A stretch of 64,000 nt of DNA, from the NCBI RefSeq assembly GCF_022808935.1, contig NZ_JAKZFR010000001.1, positions 372,001-436,000 on the forward strand. Reading direction: 5' to 3'. The notes beneath the pieces were generated by a model, which was not told where the DNA came from, made no database searches, and worked only from the letters and a program-made list of their open reading frames with translations. The position numbers and the translations under genes are program-made. Every line of letters begins with the position of its first letter. Positions within the stretch are counted from its first letter, which is position 1. Shown here one piece after another: positions 8,266 to 16,719 of this stretch. This DNA comes from Geothrix sp. SG200 (GTDB lineage: Bacteria > Acidobacteriota > Holophagae > Holophagales > Holophagaceae).

Positions 8266-8655
8266 CTACTCTGGAACTTGATGGACGACGCGTTCCCATT
8301 CCAGTTTCGGATGGGATCCAAAATTGATCAGAAGCCCAACGTGGAGCCCCGTGGCCTTCAGGTAGTTCACCACCTGGGCTCGCTCCAGCAGACCGAGCTT
8401 GGCGACGGCCTTGAGCTCCACGATCAGGACGCCTCCGACGACCAAATCCGCCTGGAATCGTTTGGACAGGGGCTTTCCCCGGTACATGATCTCCAGGCTC
8501 ACTTCGCGTTCAAAGGGGATGTCCCTGGCCTCAAGCTCCCGCGCCAACGCCTCAGCGTAGACCGATTCCAGGAACCCGGCCCCTAGGTGCCGATGGACAT
8601 CGATCGCGGCCCCGATCACCGCGAAAACCTCGTCCTTGAGAGCCAGATCCTTCAT
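8266..8655 (-). CDS. GxxExxY family protein (PD-(D/E)XK nuclease-like)
   Basis: 129-residue member of the GxxExxY family, named for the motif seen here as GFLESVY near residue 27. FQADLVVGGVLIVELKAV looks like the D...ExK core of a PD-(D/E)XK nuclease fold, and the C-terminal region LLINFG is also typical. The family's function is not established. The gene almost fills the space between two inverted 35-bp arms (8228-8262 and 8656-8690), so gene plus arms look like one compact mobile cassette. ATG 8655 abuts the right arm directly. Confidence 0.85.
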   Translation of the reverse strand: MKDLALKDEVFAVIGAAIDVHRHLGAGFLESVYAEALARELEARDIPFEREVSLEIMYRGKPLSKRFQADLVVGGVLIVELKAVAKLGLLERAQVVNYLKATGLHVGLLINFGSHPKLEWERVVHQVPE

Positions 8656-8690
8656 TCGCGTCCTTCGCTCTATTTGCGCTCTTCGCGTTC
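8656..8690 (-). repeat. Right terminal inverted repeat of the GxxExxY cassette
   Basis: Inverted partner of 8228-8262. On the minus strand it also supplies the last six codons and the TAG stop of the upstream ORF6N paralogue (protein end EREERK), which indicates that the cassette entered the 3' end of that gene. Confidence 0.75.
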
Positions 8691-9176
8691 TGTTTTCCCG
8701 CGCTGCCCGGACTTCAGCCCATGGGGCAGGTCTTCTTCGTTGACGAAGCCGATGGGGCGCTGCTTCGGGGCGCCCTCCACCTCCTCGCCCTGGATGACCT
8801 TGATGAGCGTATCCAGCTTCTGCTCCAGGGCCGTGACGCGCAAGGACAGCTCCGCCTGGGCCGTGATCACGTGCCGGGCCTCGGCGAAGGCGGGCAGGAG
8901 CTTGAGCAGGGCCGGCTCGTGTCCGGGCACCAGGCCTGTCAGCAGGGCGGCTCCGGCCTCGGTGAAGGCCAGCACGGGGGCATCCGGGATGCGCTGGCGC
9001 TCCTCGGCGGTCAGGTGGAAGACCAGGGCCTCGGGGAAGCGGTCGGGCTGGGCGGTCACCAGGGCCGCGAGGGCCTTGGCCTCCAGCCCCAGCTGGTCTG
9101 CCAGGGCCTGGTCGGGGAGGGCCGCGGCATCGCGGACCCAGAGCAGGCGGGAGAGGATCTCGACGGGGGCGGCCAT
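8670..9176 (-). CDS. Diverged ORF6N-like protein
   Basis: 168 residues, recognisable as a degenerate paralogue of the ORF6N protein encoded just upstream (9179-9685). It has the same overall order: helical N-terminus, LVFHLTAEERQRI in place of [22 protein letters not shown] in place of FTEHGIAML, a coiled-coil region, then RPIGF. ATG 9176 is preferred over GTG 9182 because AGGAAG lies at the right distance. Its stop and last six codons lie in the right arm of the GxxExxY cassette, so the original end was probably replaced. ORF6N domains occur in phage antirepressor-like proteins; the role here is unknown. Confidence 0.65.
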   Translation of the reverse strand: MAAPVEILSRLLWVRDAAALPDQALADQLGLEAKALAALVTAQPDRFPEALVFHLTAEERQRIPDAPVLAFTEAGAALLTGLVPGHEPALLKLLPAFAEARHVITAQAELSLRVTALEQKLDTLIKVIQGEEVEGAPKQRPIGFVNEEDLPHGLKSGQRGKTEREERK

Positions 9177-9178
9177 GG

Positions 9179-9685
9179 TCACTTCCTCGGACGGAAGCCG
9201 ATGGGCTTCTTGGCTGGGACGGGTGGCTCCATCAAGTCCCGGATCGCTTCAAATACCACCCGGAACTGGCCATCATACTTGCGTTCCTGGGCTTCGAGCT
9301 TTCTGGCGAGATCGGCATGGGAAGCCAGAATGCCCCGGAGGCGCGTGAAGGCTCGCATGATCTCGATGTTCACGGCGATGGCCTGGTCGCTGTTGAGAAC
9401 GCTCGAAAGCATGGCAATGCCATGTTCGGTGAATGCGTAGGGAGCCGTTCTGCGACCGCCCCAGGCACTTGAGATCACCGTTTGTGATCTCAAGTCGGCC
9501 CATTCCTCCCCATCAAGCTGGAACATGAAGTCGGCCGGAAATCGCCTGGCGTTGCGTTTGACGGCCTGGACGAGGGCCCGGGTCTCTACACCGTAGAGGG
9601 CCGCCAGGTCCGCATCGAGCATGACCCGCTCCTTTCGGAACAGGTGGATGGAATGGAAGATGCGCTCCGCCGGGAGGGCGCTCAC
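9179..9685 (-). CDS. ORF6N domain-containing protein
   Basis: 168 residues. The ORF6N domain covers the first 100 or so ([16 protein letters not shown], then [16 protein letters not shown] and [15 protein letters not shown]), followed by a coiled coil and a basic tail. ORF6N/KilA-N-type proteins are DNA-binding or antirepressor-like and usually sit in phage or mobile DNA. The start is GTG 9685, which overlaps the pyrB stop (GTGA), so this accessory gene is joined seamlessly to the pyrimidine operon. A second, diverged copy follows at once. Confidence 0.85.
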   Translation of the reverse strand: MSALPAERIFHSIHLFRKERVMLDADLAALYGVETRALVQAVKRNARRFPADFMFQLDGEEWADLRSQTVISSAWGGRRTAPYAFTEHGIAMLSSVLNSDQAIAVNIEIMRAFTRLRGILASHADLARKLEAQERKYDGQFRVVFEAIRDLMEPPVPAKKPIGFRPRK

Positions 9686-10641
9686 GGCACCTGCTCGCCG
9701 TGGGGGTGGGACAGCAGGTAGAGCACGGCCATGCGGACCGGCACGCCGTTGGTGACCTGATCCAGGATCAGGTTGTTGGGGCCGTCGGCCACGTCGCTGG
9801 TGATCTCCAGGCCGCGGTTGATGGGGCCGGGGTGCAGCACCACCACGTTCTTCTTCGCGCGCTTCATGCGCGCCGGGTTGAGCTGGAAGAAGCGGCTGTA
9901 CTCGCCCTGGCCAGGGATGTAGGCGCCAGTGCCGCGCTCGAACTGGGCCCGAAGCATCATGATGGCGTCCTGCTCGGGGATCACGGAATCGAAGTCATGG
10001 CTGATCCGGATGCCGGGCCAGGTGGCGGCCATCTCCTGGGGCACCAGCGTGGGGGGGCCGACGAGCGTCACCTTGGCGCCCATGCGGGTGAGGAGCCAGA
10101 GGTTGGAGCGTACCACGCGGCTGTTGCGGATGTCGCCCACGATGGCCACCCGCAGGCCCTCCAGGCCTCCGAAGTGCTTCCGCAGTGTGTAGGCGTCCAG
10201 CAGGGCCTGGGTGGGGTGCTCGTGGGCCCCGTCCCCGGCGTTCACGATGCTGGCCTTCATGTGCCGGGACAGGAGGGCGTGGGCCCCGGGGGCGCTGTGG
10301 CGCATGACGATGAGGTCCGGGTGCATGGCCTCCAGGTTCATGGCCGTGTCGATGAGCGTCTCGCCCTTGTTCAGGCTGCTGGTGTCGGCGTCGAAGTTGA
10401 TGATCTCCGCCGAGAGGCGCTTCTCCGCGATCTCGAAGCTGTTGCGGGTGCGGGTGCTGTTCTCGAAGAAGAGGTTCACCACCAGCTTCTTGCGCAGGGC
10501 GGGCACGATCTTGATGCTGGGGCGCTCGCAGACCTCCTCGAAGGCCCGGGCCTGGTCCAGGATCGCCGTGATGTCCTGGGGGCTGAGGGGCTCGATGCCC
10601 AGCAGGTGCTTGTGGGGGAAGACGTAGCGTTCGGACGTCAT
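9682..10641 (-). CDS. pyrB: Aspartate carbamoyltransferase catalytic subunit
   Basis: Condenses carbamoyl phosphate with aspartate, the committed step of pyrimidine synthesis. 319 residues, normal length. The carbamoyl-phosphate loop reads FFENSTRTR where FFEPSTRTR is usual (Asn for Pro). [11 protein letters not shown] and the late [14 protein letters not shown] block are typical. ATG 10641 overlaps the pyrR stop by one base (TGATG), so the two genes are translationally coupled. No pyrI regulatory chain and no pyrC are in the window; ORF6N genes follow instead. Confidence 0.97.
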   Translation of the reverse strand: MTSERYVFPHKHLLGIEPLSPQDITAILDQARAFEEVCERPSIKIVPALRKKLVVNLFFENSTRTRNSFEIAEKRLSAEIINFDADTSSLNKGETLIDTAMNLEAMHPDLIVMRHSAPGAHALLSRHMKASIVNAGDGAHEHPTQALLDAYTLRKHFGGLEGLRVAIVGDIRNSRVVRSNLWLLTRMGAKVTLVGPPTLVPQEMAATWPGIRISHDFDSVIPEQDAIMMLRAQFERGTGAYIPGQGEYSRFFQLNPARMKRAKKNVVVLHPGPINRGLEITSDVADGPNNLILDQVTNGVPVRMAVLYLLSHPHGEQVP

Positions 10642-11183
10642 CAGCAGGCCTCCACGGTCACGCCGTCTTCACCATCGATTTCCTTCAGCCGCACGGCCAC
10701 GCGATGGCCCGGCGGCACCTCCACCCGCAGGCCCGCGAGATCGGCCTGGATGGGCAGCTCCCGACCGCTGCGGTCCGCCAGCACCAGCAGCATCACCCGC
10801 CGGGGGCGGCCGTGGTCCAGCAGGGCGTCGAGGGCGGCGCGCACCGTGCGACCCGTGTAGAGCACATCATCCACCAGCACCACCGTGCGCTCCTTCAGGG
10901 TGAAGGGGATCTCCGTGGGCCGGACGATGGGGCTGCCCACCATCTCGGTGAGGTCGTCCCGGTAGAGGGTGATGTCCAGGGCGCCCACGGGCACCTCGGC
11001 CCCGGTGGCGGTGCGGAGGTGGGTGGCCAGGCGCTCGGCCAGGGGCAGGCCCCGGGAGCGGATGCCCAGGAGGACGACCTCCTCCCCGGGCCGCAGGTGG
11101 GCCAGCAGTTCCTCGGCCAGGCGCCGGAGGGTGGCTTCCAATTGGCCGGGGTCCATGGGGCAGGGGCCTTGGGCTTCGGGCAT
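10641..11183 (-). CDS. pyrR: PyrR bifunctional regulator / uracil phosphoribosyltransferase
   Basis: 180 residues. The type I phosphoribosyltransferase motif VVLVDDVLYTGRTVRAALD binds PRPP. PyrR proteins act as uracil phosphoribosyltransferases and, in many bacteria, as UMP-responsive attenuators that bind pyr mRNA. ATG 11183 has GGAGG at ideal distance. A GC-rich hairpin (11196-11220) lies immediately upstream of the ribosome-binding site in the leader. pyrB follows with a one-base overlap. Confidence 0.93.
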   Translation of the reverse strand: MPEAQGPCPMDPGQLEATLRRLAEELLAHLRPGEEVVLLGIRSRGLPLAERLATHLRTATGAEVPVGALDITLYRDDLTEMVGSPIVRPTEIPFTLKERTVVLVDDVLYTGRTVRAALDALLDHGRPRRVMLLVLADRSGRELPIQADLAGLRVEVPPGHRVAVRLKEIDGEDGVTVEAC

Positions 11184-11195
11184 GGAACCTCCGGG

Positions 11196-11220
11196 GTGCG
11201 CCCCCGCGGGGCGCGCGCAC
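11196..11220 (-). promoter_or_regulatory. GC-rich leader hairpin before pyrR
   Basis: Minus-strand GTGCGC ... GCGCAC arms around a CCCCGCGGGG core, ending a few bases before the GGAGG of pyrR. In the pyrR leader this could be an attenuation or translation-control hairpin. I do not see a clear anti-terminator partner or PyrR-binding loop, so this is only a candidate. Confidence 0.35.
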
Positions 11221-11351
11221 GGGACCCAGTCTATCCCAGCCCGGTCCCGGACCGGGGGCCGCCGGGGCCAGAATTGACGACGTTCCAAACCCCCATGATT
11301 GGGAGACAATGCCCGGAGCGCCCCGGGCGCCAACCCTTCCCTGGAGCCCCC

Positions 11352-11708
11352 GTGAAGATCCTCGTGGTGGATGACTCCCCGACGATGCGCCGCATCATCA
11401 TCGGCAACCTCGTCCGCATGGGCCACCCGGACGTGGTGGAGGGCGAAAACGGCCGGTCCGGGCTGGAGCAGCTGGACCGGGGCGGGGTGGATCTCATCAT
11501 CACCGACTGGGACATGCCGGAGATGGACGGGATCGCGTTCGCTAGGGCCGTGCGGAGCCGGGGCGCCACCATGCCCATCCTCATGGTCACCACCCACGCC
11601 GCCACCCAGGACATCGTCCAGGCCCTCGAGGCCGGCGTGAGCACCTACGTGGTGAAGCCGTTCACGCAGGAATCGCTCAAGGAGAAGATCGACTCCTTGT
11701 TGGGATAG
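11352..11708 (+). CDS. CheY-like single-domain response regulator
   Basis: 118 residues, one receiver domain and nothing else. The acidic pocket [10 protein letters not shown], the phosphoacceptor region [13 protein letters not shown] (Asp in ITDWDMP) and the conserved Lys in YVVKPF are all present. It could serve chemotaxis or pilus-based motility, or act as a phosphate relay; no kinase is next to it. GTG 11352 is preceded by GGAGCCCCC, a leader word repeated exactly before the GTG of asnS. Confidence 0.92.
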   Translation: MKILVVDDSPTMRRIIIGNLVRMGHPDVVEGENGRSGLEQLDRGGVDLIITDWDMPEMDGIAFARAVRSRGATMPILMVTTHAATQDIVQALEAGVSTYVVKPFTQESLKEKIDSLLG

Positions 11709-11766
11709 GACCCTGGAGCCGGCTCCTTTCCCCGGGCACAATAGAGGTTTAGGCCCAGGAGCCCCC

Positions 11767-13068
11767 GTGACCAGCCAGCCCTTCACCGAAGTCCGATTCC
11801 TCGCCGGCCAGGTCGGCGAGACCGTCCGGCTGCGGGGCTGGGTCCGCAATGCCCGCACCAGCAAGACCCGCTTCATCGAGCTGCGGGACGGCTCCGGCTT
11901 CGTCCAGTGCGTCGTCGGCGCCGCAGAGGCGGACCCCGAGAGCTACGAGTTGGCCGGGAAGCTCACCCAGGAATCGGCCATCACGGTGACGGGCGTGGTG
12001 CAGCAGCACCCCAAGACCGGCCAGCCGGAGCTGCTGGTGAAGTCGCTGGAACTCGTCGGCGGCAGCGTGGACTTCCCCATCACCCCCAAGGAGCACGGCA
12101 CCGAGTTCCTCATGGAGAACCGGCACCTCTGGCTGCGCAGCAAGCGCCAGTGGGCCATCCTCCGCATCCGCCACACCCTGGTGAAGGGCATCCGCGACTT
12201 CTTCGACGGCGACGGCTTCACGCTGCTGGACGCGCCCATCCTCACGCCAAGCGCCTGCGAGGGCACCAGCACGCTCTTCGGCACCGAGTACTTCCATGAG
12301 GGCATGGCCTTCCTCAGCCAGTCCGGCCAGCTCTACCAGGAGCCGGGCATCGCGGCCTTCGGCAAGACCTACTGCTTCGGCCCCACCTTCCGGGCCGAGA
12401 AGAGCAAGACCCGGCGGCACCTCACGGAATTCTGGATGGTGGAGCCCGAAGTGGCCTTCGCCCACCTGGACGATGTCATGGCGCTCGGCGAGCGCATGAC
12501 CAAGTTCCTGATCCAGCGCGTGCTGGAGGGCCGCCAGGAGGAGCTGAAGATCCTCGAGCGCGACACGGCGCCCCTGGAGACCGCCCTCAACACCACCTTC
12601 GACCGCATGACCTACACCGAGGCCGTTGAGAAGCTGAAGGCTCTGGGCAGCGACATCAACTGGGGCGAGGATTTCGGCAACGACGACGAGACCATCCTCA
12701 TGAACGCCACGGACAAGCCCCTCTGGGTGCACCGCTTCCCCAAGGCCTTCAAGGCCTTCTACATGGAGCCCGACCCCCAGGATCCCCGCCTGGCCCTGGG
12801 CGCCGACCTGCTGGCCCCCGAGGGCTACGGCGAGGTCATCGGCGGCGGCGAGCGCGCCTCCAGCCTCCAGTACCTCCTGGACCAGATCGAGCACGAGGGC
12901 CTAAGCCGTGCGGACTACGAGTGGTATCTCGATGTCCGCAAGTACGGCAGCGTCCCCCACGCCGGCTTCGGCATGGGCCTCGAGCGCGCCGTGGCGTGGA
13001 TCTGCAAGCTGCCGCATGTGAGGGAGACCATTCCGTATCCCCGCATGATGGGCACACTCAGGCCGTAG
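11767..13068 (+). CDS. asnS: Asparaginyl-tRNA synthetase
   Basis: Class IIb aminoacyl-tRNA synthetase charging tRNA-Asn. 433 residues: N-terminal OB-fold anticodon-binding domain ([22 protein letters not shown]), then the catalytic core with motif 2 around [20 protein letters not shown] and motif 3 [13 protein letters not shown]. The start is GTG 11767. A diverged second copy of the last 16 codons lies downstream at 13172-13219. No T-box leader is visible upstream. Confidence 0.96.
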   Translation: MTSQPFTEVRFLAGQVGETVRLRGWVRNARTSKTRFIELRDGSGFVQCVVGAAEADPESYELAGKLTQESAITVTGVVQQHPKTGQPELLVKSLELVGGSVDFPITPKEHGTEFLMENRHLWLRSKRQWAILRIRHTLVKGIRDFFDGDGFTLLDAPILTPSACEGTSTLFGTEYFHEGMAFLSQSGQLYQEPGIAAFGKTYCFGPTFRAEKSKTRRHLTEFWMVEPEVAFAHLDDVMALGERMTKFLIQRVLEGRQEELKILERDTAPLETALNTTFDRMTYTEAVEKLKALGSDINWGEDFGNDDETILMNATDKPLWVHRFPKAFKAFYMEPDPQDPRLALGADLLAPEGYGEVIGGGERASSLQYLLDQIEHEGLSRADYEWYLDVRKYGSVPHAGFGMGLERAVAWICKLPHVRETIPYPRMMGTLRP

Positions 13069-13171
13069 CGCTCGGTCACGACACCGCTCCCGCTGCGCGA
13101 TCGCGGGCGGCAGCCTCCGCAGGGCTGCGCCCTGCTCCGACTCGGGCCGGCGGGGCCCCGCGCCGCGGGTC

Positions 13172-13219
13172 CGGGAGACAATCCCGTACTCCTGCATGAT
13201 GGAGACGTTGCGGCCGTAG
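13172..13219 (+). pseudogene. Displaced copy of the asnS 3' end
   Basis: 48 bp aligning with the last 16 codons of asnS (13021-13068), in frame through the stop codon. By eye 36 of 48 bases match, and 12 of 15 residues are identical (RETIPY..MM.TLRP). Of the ten codons that differ, seven are synonymous, including AGG/CGG and CTC/TTG. A 103-bp GC-rich insert, including GGCGGGGCCCCGCGCC, separates it from the real end. Confidence 0.8.
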
Positions 13220-13231
13220 TTTCGCCGAAGA

Positions 13232-13274
13232 TTCGATTCCTACGCGCGGGCGCAGCCCGCGCGTAGGAATCGAA
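13232..13274. terminator. Perfect 19-bp hairpin between asnS and an orphan gene
   Basis: Arms 13232-13250 and 13256-13274 pair perfectly around CGCAG. A shorter AAAACC/GGTTTT pair follows. It lies between converging genes and could end transcription from both sides, although there is no long T-run. It may instead be the end of an inserted segment carrying the orphan gene to its right. Confidence 0.5.
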
Positions 13275-13298
13275 AACCGCTGTGGGGTTTTCGTGGCC

Positions 13299-14423
13299 TT
13301 AGTGGATCTTCGTCTTCGGAGATGGGGGCTGGGGCTTGGCAGGTTTAGCAGTTGTGCTAGGAGCTTTGGCGAGGGCTTTTTTGAGACTCTCCATCGGGAC
13401 CAGTCGATTGGCCACACTGCTCCAGCACCAACGCTCCAAGGATTTTTGAGAGGGGGGAGTCAGATTGATGGTCAGGTTTGGATCGTCAGGAACCAGCATG
13501 ATGGCGCCGACCTTTTCGATGACGGGACGTGAACCGTCTGAAAACGCGAATTGCTTTTCCTCTTCAACGTCCAAGGATTTGTAGATGAAGGCCATCTGGC
13601 TACCGCCCTGGATGGGCAGGAAATAGCATTGGGCTGAAGTGCTGGGATGCTCCACCGTCGAAATGAAGATGTCTTTTCCAGATGGCTTGGCGCGCTCGAT
13701 GTCCTGGTCGAGGGATTCATCCGTGAGGAGAGGCCAAGGAACCCGGAACCGCCTGAGGGTATGGGAATCCAGATCGTAGCCGCAGAGATCCCCTGACATC
13801 GGGAAATAGGCGTAGGCCATGCGATCGTCGAGGCCCGTCACGCAGGCTTTCCAGAACAACTCCGGGAACCGCTTCTGGATAGGGCACGCATCCAGAAGAT
13901 CGAGGGTCCCGCCGGTCAGGGTGCCCGCCAGGTGATAGCGCCCCTTGACTGGGTCGAAGACACCGAAGAGGAGGAAGCTGTCCTCGTCCATGACCTCGAA
14001 ATGAGCGGCCCGGACTTCCAGGCGGTGCAGGAGCTTCCAGGAACGGGACTCAGGGTCGAAACGGTACAGTTCGGAGAGACGTTGCTCTGGCAGGTGCCCC
14101 CGCTCCGGTCTGAGGAACCACCAGGCACCCCGGCGATATTTGATGAAACCCGCCCAGCCGTCGAGCAGGGCGGGAGGATGGAAGGTGGATTCGGTGAGAA
14201 CTTCAGACTGGAGGGTGAACGATTTATTCGAGGCCCCATCTCGAAAATGGATGCTATTTCCCTCCCTCCAGGTTTCCATAAAGGGCTGAGCCGCGACATC
14301 ACCACGTGAATGGATGAAGACGCGTGGCATAGCGGGCTTGGTGTTGTCTGAAATACCTTTTGCGGCCAAGGATAGGAATGGCAGGATCGCAAGGAAAACA
14401 TAGAAAGGATGCATGATAAGCAT
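13299..14423 (-). CDS. Secreted orphan protein in an AT-richer segment
   Basis: 374 residues from ATG 14423 (AAGGA upstream). The beginning MLIMHPFYVFLAILPFLSL is a signal peptide or single membrane anchor. The body has beta-propeller-like spacing of aromatic strands (for example LSELYRFDPESRSWKLLHRLE and MAYAYFPMSGDLCGYDLDS) but no family I can name; the tail is Lys/Pro-rich. The segment is visibly AT-richer than its neighbours and lies between the displaced asnS tail with a large hairpin and a terminator at 14548, so recent acquisition is plausible. A longer in-frame reading to 14507 lacks support. Confidence 0.7.
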   Translation of the reverse strand: MLIMHPFYVFLAILPFLSLAAKGISDNTKPAMPRVFIHSRGDVAAQPFMETWREGNSIHFRDGASNKSFTLQSEVLTESTFHPPALLDGWAGFIKYRRGAWWFLRPERGHLPEQRLSELYRFDPESRSWKLLHRLEVRAAHFEVMDEDSFLLFGVFDPVKGRYHLAGTLTGGTLDLLDACPIQKRFPELFWKACVTGLDDRMAYAYFPMSGDLCGYDLDSHTLRRFRVPWPLLTDESLDQDIERAKPSGKDIFISTVEHPSTSAQCYFLPIQGGSQMAFIYKSLDVEEEKQFAFSDGSRPVIEKVGAIMLVPDDPNLTINLTPPSQKSLERWCWSSVANRLVPMESLKKALAKAPSTTAKPAKPQPPSPKTKIH

Positions 14424-14547
14424 GGGCTTAATCCTTCTCTGCCACGGCAGCGACGATCGTAGCCCGGAGCCCCTATCGAACTGCCAGTTTCCGCTGAACG
14501 GTAGCAATCAGCCCTCTGAACGGGCATACCTTCCCCGAGCGCCTACG

Positions 14548-14566
14548 AAAATCGCGCAGCGATTTT
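14548..14566 (-). terminator. Hairpin after the DUF493 gene
   Basis: AAAATCGC-GCA-GCGATTTT, an 8-bp perfect stem 12 bases past the DUF493 stop, with the T-run inside the 3' arm on the minus strand. A likely intrinsic terminator. Confidence 0.6.
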
Positions 14567-14577
14567 GCCTCCTCGCC

Positions 14578-14847
14578 CTACAGCTGCATCACCACCCCTG
14601 GCAGCTTCTGGATCGCCTCCCGCAGCGGGGTCTCTGCCTGGGCATGCGGCAGGGTGACCCAGAAGGTGTAGCTGATGAAGGCGCCCTTGCAGTTGGCGGT
14701 GTGCTGCTCGTCGCCGTCGGCCTGGGGGCCGAGGTGGGCGAGGATCAGTTCCATGACCATGTCGGGGCGCAGCTCTTCCTGGCGCCCGATGATCTTCATG
14801 GGGATGCGGGTGGGGTAGGTGATGTCGGGGCGGCGGCAAACTTCCAT
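14578..14847 (-). CDS. DUF493 family protein (YbeD-like)
   Basis: 89-residue small alpha/beta protein. YPTRIPMKIIGRQEELRPDM begins the DUF493 domain, and KGAFISYTFWVTLPHAQAET followed by KLPGVVMQL ends it, as in YbeD/HP0495-type proteins, a proposed ACT-like fold of unknown ligand. Start choice is uncertain: ATG 14847 has GGAGG very close, and ATG 14856 adds three residues with a weaker site. It stands alone, divergent from the PLP enzyme. Confidence 0.8.
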   Translation of the reverse strand: MEVCRRPDITYPTRIPMKIIGRQEELRPDMVMELILAHLGPQADGDEQHTANCKGAFISYTFWVTLPHAQAETPLREAIQKLPGVVMQL

Positions 14848-14913
14848 GCCCTCCATCTTACCGTTTGCTAGGCTGAAGGGTCCGGCCCGCTCCGGACGCC
14901 CGGAGGGCCGACC

Positions 14914-16350
14914 GTGCTGGACCGTCTGAAGGATCTCGAATCTCTGTCCCGAGGCCTGGACCCCGGGCCGGAGGCGCGGGTGGCGCTGTGGGAGGCCACG
15001 CACGGCTACGCGGAGGGGTTCCTGCGGGCCCTGCCGGAGGCTCCGGCCTTCGTACAGCGGGATCGGCCCGGAGCGGGCCTGGCGGACTTCCCCATCCCCG
15101 AGGCGGGGCGCCCCTTCCCCCAGGTGCTGGGTGCCCTGGCCGAGCATGTGGATGGCGTGGGGGCCAACGGGGCCTCCGGCCGCCATCTGGCGTTCATCCC
15201 GCCCTCCGCCCTCTTCACGGGAGCCCTGGGCGACCTGCTGGCGGCCCTCACCAACCGCTACGCGGCCTATTTCTTCGCCGGGCCCGGGGCGGTGCGCATG
15301 GAGAACCAGGTCCTCGGCTGGCTGGCCCGGGAGATGGGCCTGCCCGAGGGCAGCTCGGGCAACCTGGCCGCGGGGGGCAGCATGGCCCACCTCATCGGGA
15401 TCTGCACCGCCCGGGAGGCTGCGGGCCTCAAGGCGGCGGATTACCCGAAGGCCTGTGTGTATCTGTCGGACCAGGCCCACCACTGCCTCGTGAAGGCCCT
15501 CCGGGTGGCCGGCATGGGCGAGGCGCCCGTGCGGGAGATCCCCACGGATGTCGACTTCCGCCTGCGCCCGGAGGCGCTGGAGGCGGCGATCCAGGCGGAT
15601 CTGCGGGCAGGTCTGCGCCCCTGGCTCCTGGTTCCCACTGCCGGCACCACCAACACCGGGGCGGTGGACCCCCTGGAGGCCTGCGCCGACCTGGCCGCCC
15701 GCCACGGCCTGTGGCTCCACACGGACGGGGCCTACGGGGCCTCCTTCGCCCTGACGGACCTGGGGAAGGCCGCCCTCCGGGGGCTGGAGCGCAGCGACAG
15801 CCTGGTGCTGGACCCCCACAAGGGCCTCTTCGCGCCCCTGGGCCTGGGGACCCTGCTGACACGGCACCTGGAGCCCCTGCGGCGAGCCCACGCCTTCGAG
15901 GCGGACTACCTGCCCTCGCCGCCGGAGGACCTGGAAGAGCTGAGCCCCTCGGAAACCACCCTGGAGTTCAGCAAGCACGCCCGGGCCCTGCGCCTCTGGC
16001 TGCCCCTCCAGGTGCATGGCGTGGCGGCCTTCCGGGCCGCCCTGGAGGAGAAGCTGCTTCTGGCCCGCCACGCCTACGGGCGCCTCCAGGAGATGCCCGG
16101 CGTGGATCCGGGACCCGCGCCCCAGCTGAGCGTCCTGGCCTTCCGGTTCCTGCCCAGGACCGGCGATCCGGACGCCTTCAATCAGGCCCTGCTCCAGCGC
16201 CTGACGGCCGAGGGCCGGGTCTTCCTCAGCGGCACCAAGCTGAACGGCGCCTTCCACCTGCGCCTGGCCATCCTCGCCGCGCGCACACACCAGGACCAGG
16301 TGGACGAAGCCCTGGACCGCCTCCAATCGGAAGCGGCCAAGTTCGCCTGA
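14914..16350 (+). CDS. PLP-dependent decarboxylase (group II type)
   Basis: 478-residue fold-type I pyridoxal-phosphate enzyme of the aromatic amino acid/glutamate decarboxylase superfamily. The cofactor Lys is in SLVLDPHKGLFAPLG, LLVPTAGTTNTGAVDPLE and LHTDGAYGASF hold the usual PLP-contacting residues, and GNLAAGGSMAHL is the phosphate-binding stretch. GTG 14914 has GGAGG seven bases upstream. The substrate cannot be assigned; aromatic amino acids or a related acidic substrate are possible. It stands alone between DUF493 and the HU gene. Confidence 0.88.
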   Translation: MLDRLKDLESLSRGLDPGPEARVALWEATHGYAEGFLRALPEAPAFVQRDRPGAGLADFPIPEAGRPFPQVLGALAEHVDGVGANGASGRHLAFIPPSALFTGALGDLLAALTNRYAAYFFAGPGAVRMENQVLGWLAREMGLPEGSSGNLAAGGSMAHLIGICTAREAAGLKAADYPKACVYLSDQAHHCLVKALRVAGMGEAPVREIPTDVDFRLRPEALEAAIQADLRAGLRPWLLVPTAGTTNTGAVDPLEACADLAARHGLWLHTDGAYGASFALTDLGKAALRGLERSDSLVLDPHKGLFAPLGLGTLLTRHLEPLRRAHAFEADYLPSPPEDLEELSPSETTLEFSKHARALRLWLPLQVHGVAAFRAALEEKLLLARHAYGRLQEMPGVDPGPAPQLSVLAFRFLPRTGDPDAFNQALLQRLTAEGRVFLSGTKLNGAFHLRLAILAARTHQDQVDEALDRLQSEAAKFA

Positions 16351-16394
16351 TCACCGCCTTTTTTACCGAGCAACGCGCCAGCGTGGTGCGCAGG

Positions 16395-16670
16395 CTACCC
16401 GACCTCGATCTCCCGCAGGTCCTTCCCGGGCTTGAAGCGGATGCTCTTGCCCTTGGGGATCTGGACGCTGGCGCCGGTCTTGATGTTCCGGCCCATGCCG
16501 CGCTTGCGGGGGCGGGGCTCGAAGACGCCGAAGCCCCGGATCTCGATGCGGTGCCCGTTCAGGAGGGCATCCTTGAGGCGCTCCGTGAGGAGGTCCACCA
16601 CCTGGAGGGCGGTGGCGCGGGAGCAGGGATGCACCTTCATCAGCGAATTGGCGATGTCGATCTTGATCAT
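16395..16670 (-). CDS. HU/IHF family DNA-binding protein
   Basis: 91-residue bacterial histone-like protein: IDIANSLMKVHPCSRATALQV forms the helical N-terminus, IRGFGVFEPRPRKRGMGRNI is the strand and arm region, and KGKSIRFKPGKDLRE is the C-terminal strand/helix. The arm tip ARNPKTGE of HU is GRNIKTGA here, closer to IHF-type subunits. It bends DNA and packages the nucleoid. It lies downstream of pilT on the same strand, 49 bp away. Confidence 0.93.
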   Translation of the reverse strand: MIKIDIANSLMKVHPCSRATALQVVDLLTERLKDALLNGHRIEIRGFGVFEPRPRKRGMGRNIKTGASVQIPKGKSIRFKPGKDLREIEVG

Positions 16671-16719
16671 CGGCGACCTCGGTTCGGGGGTGGGAGAGCC
16701 AGGATAAGGGGAAGGGCGG

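Noticed and set aside
5154-8327. 1057-codon plus-strand open frame
   Set aside because: Antisense to the PAS sensor and gpmI; composition is typical of a mirror frame and no motif is present.
11709-11766. T-box or other tRNA-sensing leader before asnS (also checked aspS and hisS)
   Set aside because: The leaders are too short and none shows the T-box sequence or a specifier stem.
13232-13274. Attachment-site core of an integrated island
   Set aside because: It is a perfect hairpin, but no matching second copy, integrase or tRNA gene is nearby.
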